Origin: an uncultured Propionibacteriaceae bacterium
Lineage (GTDB): Bacteria; Actinomycetota; Actinomycetes; Propionibacteriales; Propionibacteriaceae
NCBI GenBank assembly: GCA_936941515.1
Contig: CAKZJI010000128.1
Span: 1-12,805 of the forward strand
Reading direction: 5' to 3'
Length of the DNA stretch: 12,805 bases
Shown: positions 7,335 to 12,805 of the stretch, in pieces
How positions within the stretch are numbered: position 1 is the stretch's first letter
Layout: each line of letters begins with the position of its first letter
Translations under genes and position numbers: made by a program
The notes under the pieces: model-generated
The model's input: only the letters and a program-made list of their open reading frames with translations
Told to the model about the DNA's origin: nothing
Databases searched by the model: none

Positions 7335-7615
7335 TGCTGGAACAGAAGGTTAAAAGCGAGGTGCTTGAAGTTTTCAAGAGAGAGTGTCTTGATCCGGATT
7401 CTCCGTTGATGAACTCTACTGTCGATGATTGGAGTATCAGTCCCTACAAAGATGCTCACATTTTGGGCTCTGGAGGGGCGCGCTTCTCTAATCGCTTGTA
7501 CTTCATCAAAAATGGCAAGGCTTTTGCTTTCTCTCCTTCGCTCATTAGTGTAGAGTCTGCTTATGAGCAATTTCTGCAATTCATGGCTGATGGGTGCCAA
7601 GAAGGCAAGGAATAA
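7334..7615 (+). CDS. Candidate immunity protein for the Tox-PL toxin
   Basis: A 93-residue soluble protein with no signal peptide or membrane segment. It begins with an amphipathic acidic helix (MLEQKVKSEVLEVFKREC), has a central beta-looking section (SGGARFSNRLYFIKNGKAFA, about 46-65) and ends with a second helix (SVESAYEQFLQFMADG). I do not recognise the family. The ATG overlaps the toxin stop codon (TGATG), and a TTG three bases earlier would add one residue; GGAG lies 10 bases before the ATG. Position directly behind the toxin, size, cytoplasmic character and shared AT-rich composition are the usual signs of a cognate immunity protein that blocks the papain-fold active site. That role rests on context only. 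Confidence 0.65.
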   Translation: MLEQKVKSEVLEVFKRECLDPDSPLMNSTVDDWSISPYKDAHILGSGGARFSNRLYFIKNGKAFAFSPSLISVESAYEQFLQFMADGCQEGKE

Positions 7616-7636
7616 CTCTTTGATTTCTATCCGCTG

Positions 7637-7716
7637 TGAGGCTTATTCATGGGGGTGCCAGAGACGGCGAAACCCTTTGTCGGAGCCCAGATGCTAGCAG
7701 CTGTGAATAAGCCTCA
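7637..7716. repeat. 13-bp perfect inverted repeat spanning 80 bp
   Basis: TGAGGCTTATTCA at 7637-7649 is exactly reversed as TGAATAAGCCTCA at 7704-7716, with 54 bases between. The arms begin 21 bases after the immunity stop and end one base before the decayed Abi frame. No target-site duplication is apparent. It could be a non-autonomous MITE-like insertion, the joined ends of a lost insertion sequence, or a long RNA hairpin; there is no T-run after the right arm. Confidence 0.55.
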
Positions 7717-8103
7717 ATGATCCATTTTGGTTCGAGAAAACTGAGCTGTTCAAGCCTGCTCGACCCGAGCAGGTTATTTCCAGTCTTGAAAGGCAGTGTC
7801 GTTATGAGCTGGAGCGTGGCCGTCTGGAATGCCTGGCTTGGAACGTATTCTGCTATCCCCAAGAGTGAGGGTGTTCCCTGTATTCGCGATCGAAATGTTT
7901 TGGAGGCCGATAATCGCAGTAAACGCTTATATCCAGTGCTTGTGGCATTGCAATCGATTCTGAGTGTGATCTTTCCAGAGTCGAGTTGGGCGCGGCTGCT
8001 TATTGAGCTGCTTGGTGAGCACCCGGAAGTTCCTCTTTCAGCGATGGGAATGTTTCCCGGATGGTGTGAGGATCCGTTCTGGTTTTCAGCTGGGAGAACG
8101 TGA
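7717..8103 (+). pseudogene. Decayed C-terminal remnant of an Abi_2 (AbiD/AbiF-like) abortive-infection protein
   Basis: The frame reads 128 residues. The last 60 match the C-terminal signature of Abi_2 family proteins: RLYPVLVALQSILSVIFPES (70-89), then the SSWARLLIELLGEHPEVPLS run, the MGMFPGW turn and a closing DPFW. Upstream, SVVMSWSVAVWNAWLGTYSAIPKS (27-50) looks like the family's RNxxAHHxRxWN segment, but the conserved Arg and the His pair are lost. Intact members are about 300 residues and have an N-terminal half with a KPx(L/F)xYxxQ-type opening; none of that is present. No good ribosome binding site precedes the ATG at 7717, and a terminator-like hairpin lies inside the frame. I therefore call it a truncated pseudogene. 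Alternatively, it is a short expressed derivative. Confidence 0.6.
7755..7779 (+). terminator. Hairpin with T-rich tail downstream of the toxin/immunity genes
   Basis: CCTGCTCG at 7755-7762 pairs perfectly with CGAGCAGG at 7766-7773 around a 3-base loop. The stem can be extended by a G-T and an A-T pair, and TTATTT (7774-7779) follows. This is a compact intrinsic-terminator shape about 140 bases after the immunity stop codon. The T-run is interrupted, so efficiency is uncertain. Confidence 0.5.
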
Positions 8104-8141
8104 GGAATTCCTCGTATGTCTCCAAGAAGCACCTGTGGGCA

Positions 8142-9464
8142 TCACCGGGATTGGCGTGCTCGGAGTTCTCTGAGGCGGGCGGCCAGCAGGGCCACCAAGG
8201 CCAGAAGAATGCCTGCCCCGGCAATGGTTCCCAGGGTCATGGCCCGTGCCGGGCGGGGGTCCTGCGTCGGGTCTGGGGGAGTCATGGGCACCGGTGATGG
8301 CTTCTGTGGTGCCGGGAACCGTGGGTTCGGAGGGCCCACGATGGAACCATCGTTGATGAAGTTCAGGGCTTCGGTGGGTGCCACCAGCCCCCAGCCGATC
8401 AAGTTATCGCGCTGTGAGCGCGACGGCCTGAGCGCGGTGGCCAGAATGCGGTATTTCCAGTCCGCCGGGGACTCACTCGGACGGGCTGCCGCCACCAGGG
8501 CAGCGATGCCTGCCATGTATCCCGTGGCGTAGGAGGTCGTCGGCTTGTCCCCGCTCAGAATGCAGTCTCCGCTGAAAAAGGTGGTGAGCACATTTCCACC
8601 GGGAGCCGCCACATCAATGTGCTCACCGTGGACCACGGAGTTCGTGGGTGCCCCGTTGCCGTCCACAGCCGTGACCGACAGCGCCTCAGGGTAGGCCGCG
8701 GGATAGCGTGGGGCTTTGGGGTCCTCGTTCTTGTTCTGCGGGGCATTGCCTGCTGAGGCCACCACCAGTGATCCCAAGGAAGTCGCATAGGAGACCGCCT
8801 CCCTTAACTCCGGCAGATCAGTGGTTGAGGACTGCGCGACGGCGATGATCTTCGCCCCCTGCTCGGCGGCCCAGCGTATGCCCGCCGCATTGCGCGTGTT
8901 GTCTGGGGTGAGGCCCGCTCCACCGCCTTGGTCATCCATCACCTCGTAGGTGCGCACAGGCAGGATCCGTGCCTTCGGGGCCAGCCCCCGCAGCCCGGAG
9001 CCCTCGACGCTGCGGGCTGCGATCTGCCCGGCGATGGCGGTGCCGTGCCCAGACAAGTCGGTGCGCCCGTCGCCGCCCCCTTCAACTGTGAAATCGAAGC
9101 CTGGCAGCAGGACATCGTCGCCAAGGTGAGGGTTGGTCGCCACCACCCCTGAGTCCACCACTGCGACGACGACATCGCCGCTTGAGTGCTTCCAGGCCTC
9201 TTTGATGCCGAGGAGGGACAGAACCGCGGGCGTCTCCTTGATCTTGATGGGCTCCTCTGGTGTGCAGTTCTTGGGCTGCTCGTCATCGTCATCGACCCTG
9301 ACATCAGATGCAACAACCTGCTCCTCGGAGGAGGGCATGCTCAAGCCAGTCGGCATGGGGGAAGCCGGCAGGGCCGCACCCATCAGACCACAGACACCGA
9401 CCAAGGCTGCCCCCCAACGCCTCAGGCGGCGGCCACGGCAACTCCCGTACGTGGAAGCCATCAT
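8142..9464 (-). CDS. mycP: Mycosin: membrane-anchored subtilisin-like protease of the ESX system
   Basis: A 440-residue S8 serine protease. It has an N-terminal signal peptide (Arg-rich, then a hydrophobic stretch at about 16-33) and an acidic propeptide-like extension (DVRVDDDDEQPKNC). The catalytic triad is complete: Asp104 in VVAVVDSGV, His140 in SGHGTAIAG and Ser311 in PTTSYATGYMAG, with the oxyanion Asn in VVASAGNAP. A Pro-rich linker leads to a C-terminal membrane helix (TLGTIAGAGILLALVALLAA) and an Arg-rich cytoplasmic tail, the standard mycosin anchor. Mycosins stabilise the ESX membrane complex and can process substrates outside the membrane. The usual GTSxAxP block around the Ser reads TTSYATG here. 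The ATG at 9464 overlaps the eccB stop codon, and GGAG lies 6 bases upstream; further upstream codons in frame fall inside eccB. Last gene of the minus-strand operon. Confidence 0.93.
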   Translation of the reverse strand: MMASTYGSCRGRRLRRWGAALVGVCGLMGAALPASPMPTGLSMPSSEEQVVASDVRVDDDDEQPKNCTPEEPIKIKETPAVLSLLGIKEAWKHSSGDVVVAVVDSGVVATNPHLGDDVLLPGFDFTVEGGGDGRTDLSGHGTAIAGQIAARSVEGSGLRGLAPKARILPVRTYEVMDDQGGGAGLTPDNTRNAAGIRWAAEQGAKIIAVAQSSTTDLPELREAVSYATSLGSLVVASAGNAPQNKNEDPKAPRYPAAYPEALSVTAVDGNGAPTNSVVHGEHIDVAAPGGNVLTTFFSGDCILSGDKPTTSYATGYMAGIAALVAAARPSESPADWKYRILATALRPSRSQRDNLIGWGLVAPTEALNFINDGSIVGPPNPRFPAPQKPSPVPMTPPDPTQDPRPARAMTLGTIAGAGILLALVALLAARLRELRARQSR

Positions 9465-10861
9465 TTCTTCTCCACCGTGTCCCAGGCGCTCTTCGGGTCG
9501 AGCACAGGGCCCTCCGGGATCAGTGCCGTCCACGAGGCTGGGATCGTATGCACGTCGTTGTCGGAGTATCCAAGACGCTCCAACGACTGGGCGGGTTCTG
9601 TCCCGAGGCCGTGGATGGTTCCCAGATCCGACACCAGCATCACCTCACCGAGCGACCCCCCAGAGGTTGCTCGCACCAAGGCCCCTGAGCCGCCCAGCAC
9701 CGACGACTGAGTTGGAACATTCCGCAGCTTCTGGTCGTTGCTGGCGGTCTTGTCCCCACCGGTTGGCAGCACATCCACCAAGGCATCCGTGGTCATGGAA
9801 TACAGAGCCGACATGGCTGATCCATCTGATTTTCGCTGCAGCCCAGCGCATGGCAGGGAGCCTTTCGGCATGATGTTGTCGATTCGCTGTGGCCAGTCCG
9901 CCGGTCCGAAGGGGTTGCTTTCCACAGACACCCCGCCGGTGATCTGTGAGACGGAGGTCTTCAAGCGTGATGCGGTCAGTGACTCCGGTGCTCCAAGCTC
10001 ATACATCTTCACACCCGTCTCAGACAAGGGAGTGATCGTGCTGGGGCCGGTCACGACATAGGTTCTCGTGGAATTCCCATCGCTCACGTCGATGAGGCTT
10101 CCGAGGAGGGCTGAGCTGAGGGCCTCGGGCATCCCGGACACGGGCGTCCCGGCGTTCTCGATTCCCAACGGCTTCAACTCCGACCCCTGCTCGAACAGGG
10201 AGATCCAGGGTGCGGAGACCTTGACCGGCGTGAGCGACTCCAACCCCAGTTTGAGCATCACCTGGTTCCTGTACTCCTCCGGGATCCGGTGGCGGAGCCC
10301 ATTGCTCACGAGGAAAACAGAGCCCTGATTCTCGACGAGAGCCGCGCCGCGGCTGGCTTTTTCCTGGGGAGATGTGGCGACCCAGGTGTGGGTTTTCTCG
10401 GGAAGGGCGCAGGAGAACCACAGCTCTGAGTGAAGCCGATCAGATTGCGGCACGTCGTCGGGGATGTTCGTGATGCCGACGGTGCTTCCTCGATTGATGC
10501 CCTCGATAGTGTCGGCGGCGACCTCGCTGGTTTTGTATTGGCCAGCCTCAGAAAGCAGCCGTGCCGATGTGATGTTGGTCACGGGACGCAGGGTCCCCTC
10601 GATTGTGTAGTACCGGGCTCCGGTGCCCTTGACAACGATGAGGGTCGAGTTCTCCCAATCTTGAGGAAGCGTCGGCGCGAACCGGCTGATCACGGCAGCC
10701 ACCCCAAGCATGATGGCGACGACGATGGCCCCGACTATCAGGGGAACGAATGGCGACTTGGACTCCAGCTCCCGACCTCCTGGTGTTCCCGAGGCGAAGG
10801 CGGTCACCAGGCGCCGGCGGTTGTACCGCTGGGCTTCCAGGATCTCCTTGTTCGAGGCCAT
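9461..10861 (-). CDS. eccB: ESX (type VII) secretion core component EccB
   Basis: A 466-residue protein with the EccB layout. A short cytoplasmic N-terminus carries the hallmark EAQRYNRRRLVTAF (10-23). One membrane helix (about 36-61, SPFVPLIVGAIVVAIMLGVA) is followed by a large extracytoplasmic domain built of repeat units, with two cysteines, Cys151 in WFSCALPE and Cys338 in SLPCAGLQ, that match the conserved disulfide pair. EccB, EccC, EccD and EccE form the inner-membrane pore, with EccB providing the outer-face domain. The length is slightly below the usual 480-500. The ATG at 10861 shares its A with the eccD stop (TGATG), showing coupled translation; a GTG five codons earlier is inside eccD and less likely. 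It overlaps mycP at its 3' end. Confidence 0.94.
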   Translation of the reverse strand: MASNKEILEAQRYNRRRLVTAFASGTPGGRELESKSPFVPLIVGAIVVAIMLGVAAVISRFAPTLPQDWENSTLIVVKGTGARYYTIEGTLRPVTNITSARLLSEAGQYKTSEVAADTIEGINRGSTVGITNIPDDVPQSDRLHSELWFSCALPEKTHTWVATSPQEKASRGAALVENQGSVFLVSNGLRHRIPEEYRNQVMLKLGLESLTPVKVSAPWISLFEQGSELKPLGIENAGTPVSGMPEALSSALLGSLIDVSDGNSTRTYVVTGPSTITPLSETGVKMYELGAPESLTASRLKTSVSQITGGVSVESNPFGPADWPQRIDNIMPKGSLPCAGLQRKSDGSAMSALYSMTTDALVDVLPTGGDKTASNDQKLRNVPTQSSVLGGSGALVRATSGGSLGEVMLVSDLGTIHGLGTEPAQSLERLGYSDNDVHTIPASWTALIPEGPVLDPKSAWDTVEKK

Positions 10862-12174
10862 CAGAGGATTCCCCACACCAGAGCGGTCAGCGGCAGGATC
10901 GCCAGAAGGGCGATGATGCCGATGGCGTCAGCGAGGCGGGTAAGCCAGGGGCGGAGCTTCTGTGACACCACATTGGCTGCCAGAAGCAGGACGGCAGCGA
11001 GGATCGTCGCCCCCAGGGTCCAGGGCAGCGCCACGGGGATGACTGCTGTGGTGGACACCGCTGCCACGATGGTCAGGATCATCCCCGTCAGCACGCCGAG
11101 CAGCACCTCGACACGTGAACGCAGGGAGCGGGTCGACAGCATCAGGGCGATTCCGGTGCAGGCCAACAGGATGATCGCCTTCGATGAGGTGGACATGAGG
11201 ACGGACAACACCACCATCGCGGCTGAGCAGCCGGCCTTCAAAGCGATGACGAGGACGTGCGCGTTGGCGACACGGGAGGAAACCTTGGAGGGATCTATCC
11301 GGTTCTCATCGTCACTGGCGCCGACGGTGACAGGAAGCTGCGCCATCGCCACCCAGGGCGCGCTGAGGGTCACCACCACCAGGATGGCAATGGTCAGGCT
11401 GGCAGCCGCTTCCGGGGCTATCCCCGCAGTCTGCACCAGGGAGCCGACGAGGACGAAGGCCAGCCCGGCGGTGATGGGAGCAGCCATCGAGATGCGCAGG
11501 TCAGAGGTCAGCACGAGAAGTGACGATGCTCCCACCAGCAGGCCGATTCCGGCGGAGAGCAGAGGCATGGCGAACCAGGGGCCTTCAGTGAATGCGAATG
11601 CGGCGCAGGCGACTAGGACCGGCGTGGTGTGTCCCAGCGATAGGGATCCTGGGCGGTTGGGCATGCGTGCGACCACGGCGGTGGCCAGCGTCGTGAGAAT
11701 TGCGCCCGCCAGACCGACCACTCCGGTCAGGGTGGTGGCTCGGGAGCCGGTGAGCAGCAGGACTGCTGCCACCAGGATCAAAGCCGCTGAGGCGTGCGCC
11801 GACAGCTGAACCGAGTTGGCCTTCTCCCATGGTGTGGAGTCATCTGCCACGGTGGTGCCGACGGCCTCGACGAGGTCGTCGTAACGCTGATCCTGGGCGT
11901 TGGTGCCGGTTGCCTCGACGGTGAGGACAGCGCCGGGGCGTACCTTCTGGTCGGGAAGAGAACGTGACTGGTTGAGGGCGCGGCCATCTGATGTGCGGAT
12001 GACGAACCCCTGCGTCGCGGTTCCGGCGTCCAGCGGTCCCATGGCCTTGACCATGACTGGCACCAGCTCTGCCAGGGCGATGTTCTGGGGGACGGACATG
12101 TCCACCGTGTGTCCTGCCATGCTCAGCGATATGGGCATGAGAGAGCCTGTGCTGGGGCTGGTTGTCGCTGGCAT
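10861..12174 (-). CDS. eccD: ESX (type VII) secretion integral membrane channel component EccD
   Basis: A 437-residue protein. Residues 13-90 form the cytoplasmic ubiquitin-like (YukD-type) domain (MPISLSMAGHTVDMSVPQNI at 13-32, strand-rich, ending PGAVLTVEATG). From about 125 to the C-terminus it is almost entirely hydrophobic, with about eleven membrane segments, as in known EccD. EccD dimers line the ESX pore and their ubiquitin-like domains contact EccC and EccB. The ATG at 12174 has AAAGGA five bases upstream; an upstream GTG at 12198 lacks a ribosome binding site. It is the first gene of the eccD-eccB-mycP operon and is divergent from the WXG100 gene. EccC and EccE, which complete the pore, are not in the window. 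Confidence 0.93.
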   Translation of the reverse strand: MPATTSPSTGSLMPISLSMAGHTVDMSVPQNIALAELVPVMVKAMGPLDAGTATQGFVIRTSDGRALNQSRSLPDQKVRPGAVLTVEATGTNAQDQRYDDLVEAVGTTVADDSTPWEKANSVQLSAHASAALILVAAVLLLTGSRATTLTGVVGLAGAILTTLATAVVARMPNRPGSLSLGHTTPVLVACAAFAFTEGPWFAMPLLSAGIGLLVGASSLLVLTSDLRISMAAPITAGLAFVLVGSLVQTAGIAPEAAASLTIAILVVVTLSAPWVAMAQLPVTVGASDDENRIDPSKVSSRVANAHVLVIALKAGCSAAMVVLSVLMSTSSKAIILLACTGIALMLSTRSLRSRVEVLLGVLTGMILTIVAAVSTTAVIPVALPWTLGATILAAVLLLAANVVSQKLRPWLTRLADAIGIIALLAILPLTALVWGIL

Positions 12175-12468
12175 GGGGTTCCTTTGTCGTGCGGGCACTG
12201 GAAGGAGGTCCGTGGTCGGGAGACGCGTTCAACATCTCCAGGCCTGGCGTCCCCACCTTACTGGCTGAGGCGCCGACGAAGGTCGATTGTACTTCAGCCT
12301 CCCTCCCTGAGCATTCGATCAGCCCACCTCTCTGGACGACGGGTTCGTCAACACCATCGCCCACCCACGAGCAGCCGGGCATATGAACCCTTGATGGAGT
12401 AGTGTTGCCAGCGTCATAGGCGGTGTGGGTGCCTGCTCCACCGCAACCATCTCATTGGAGGACAAACC
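12175..12468. promoter_or_regulatory. Divergent intergenic region between eccD and the WXG100 gene
   Basis: About 290 bases that must hold promoters for eccD (leftward) and the Esx gene (rightward). For the Esx gene, TAGTGT at 12401-12406 fits a TAnnnT -10, but its -35 is weak; TTGATG at 12392 followed after 17 bases by TCATAG is another imperfect pair. GGAGG (12457-12461) sits 7 bases before the Esx ATG. A 10-base palindrome CCAGGCCTGG (12238-12247) lies 64 bases upstream of eccD. No small gene is convincing here. Confidence 0.35.
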
Positions 12469-12805
12469 ATGGCACAACAATTCAGTGCGGGCGCAGGTGC
12501 AATCCTGGCCGGTGCGGACGCCTCGGCGACGGCTCGTGAGTCTGTGAGCGGCAGCATTAACTCTGTTCGTTCCAGCGTGGACGGCATTGGTGCAGGCTGG
12601 GAGGGCGCCGCAGGCCGGTCGATGCGCACCACCGTGGACTCGATGCCGTTGCGCCGCAGGACATCCGCGGTGCCCTCGGTGGCCAGGATGGTGAACCCGA
12701 GGTCGGCGAGCCGCTTCACCGGGAAGATCATCGCGCGCTTGTCGCGGTTGGCGATGGACACGAAGACCGTGCCCTCGGCCGGCAGCCCCGAGGTGCTCGC
12801 GAGCT
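12469..12805 (+). CDS. WXG100 (EsxA/EsxB-like) gene, 5' half only, fused in frame to unrelated sequence
   Basis: The first 50 residues are a typical WXG100 start: [20 protein letters not shown], a Ser-rich helix ([18 protein letters not shown]) and the W44-E45-G46 turn followed by AAG. WXG100 proteins are about 95-100 residues, secreted by ESX systems as helical-hairpin dimers, and are essential substrates of their own pore. From about residue 51 (12612-12630) the translation stops being WXG100-like and becomes Arg/Ser/Pro-rich, because the DNA there is antisense carB; the frame happens to stay open to the window edge. GGAGG lies 7 bases before the ATG. Only about 12469-12623 should be treated as genuine Esx coding sequence. 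The lost half would hold the second helix and the export signal. It is divergent from eccD, as in many ESX loci. Confidence 0.75.
   Translation, partial: MAQQFSAGAGAILAGADASATARESVSGSINSVRSSVDGIGAGWEGAAGRSMRTTVDSMPLRRRTSAVPSVARMVNPRSASRFTGKIIARLSRLAMDTKTVPSAGSPEVLAS
12624..12805 (-). pseudogene. carB: Fragment of carbamoyl-phosphate synthase large subunit (MGS-like domain)
   Basis: Read leftward from the edge, the minus strand gives [20 protein letters not shown], then the [17 protein letters not shown] run, then [20 protein letters not shown] followed by R. This is the start of the C-terminal MGS-like allosteric domain of CarB (roughly the last 130 residues of a protein of about 1,100), which makes carbamoyl phosphate for arginine and pyrimidines. 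CarB normally continues VRKH; here homology ends after VVR at about 12624 and the frame passes into antisense Esx sequence ([12 protein letters not shown]). The third-base GC is very high compared with the adjacent Esx half. It is a fragment at a junction, so either the tip of a chimeric assembly or a broken copy. Confidence 0.8.

Noticed and set aside
7719..7868. Plus-strand frame starting near DPFWFEKTELF that looks protein-like
   Set aside because: It has no start codon or ribosome binding site and overlaps the Abi remnant out of frame; kept only as a possible repeat in the findings.
8102..8113. GAGGAATTCCTC palindrome between the convergent Abi remnant and mycP
   Set aside because: It is perfectly symmetrical but has no loop and no T-run on either side, so it is not a convincing terminator; it may be chance.
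1..12805. CRISPR array, tRNA, rRNA or intact insertion sequence
   Set aside because: No regularly spaced repeats, no tRNA-like cloverleaf or rRNA segments and no transposase frame were seen on either strand.

Overview
This window comes from a high-GC Gram-positive actinobacterium. The protein-coding style, Shine-Dalgarno sites and ESX-type (type VII) secretion genes all point to Actinomycetota. A Propionibacteriaceae-like host is a guess from overall gene style, not something the sequence proves.

Left part (1-4751): a mixed chromosomal neighbourhood. It holds the 5' part of a secreted TAP-like alpha/beta hydrolase (minus strand, running off the left edge), a Pro/Gln-rich four-helix membrane protein (minus), a TfoX N-terminal domain protein (plus), an unrecognised multi-pass membrane protein (plus), a GNAT acetyltransferase and a D-2-hydroxyacid dehydrogenase (both minus, possibly co-transcribed). 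A 16/18 palindrome lies just upstream of the hydrolase start.

Middle part (4970-8103): a tightly packed plus-strand cassette. It encodes a YbaB/EbfC-like protein, an EspC-like small helical protein, a 496-residue WXG100-like effector with a C-terminal papain-fold (Tox-PL) toxin domain, and a 93-residue candidate immunity protein. The genes overlap or nearly touch. The toxin tip and immunity gene are clearly more AT-rich than the rest, as expected of an exchangeable toxin module. Downstream are a 13-bp inverted repeat spanning 80 bp, a hairpin followed by a T-rich run, and a decayed C-terminal remnant of an Abi_2-type abortive-infection protein.

Right part (8142-12805): a minus-strand ESX core operon, eccD-eccB-mycP, with overlapping start and stop codons, convergent to the toxin cassette. 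Its membrane parts and mycosin protease are the likely export route for the EspC-like protein and the toxin. Divergent from eccD is the 5' end of a WXG100 (Esx) gene with an intact W-E-G motif. At about 12612-12630 this gene runs abruptly into an antisense fragment of carB (carbamoyl-phosphate synthase large subunit, MGS domain). This is either an assembly chimera or a real rearrangement. EccC and EccE are not in the window.

The main biological point is a probable ESX-exported antibacterial or anti-eukaryotic papain-fold effector, encoded with dedicated helper proteins and an immunity gene next to its secretion machine.
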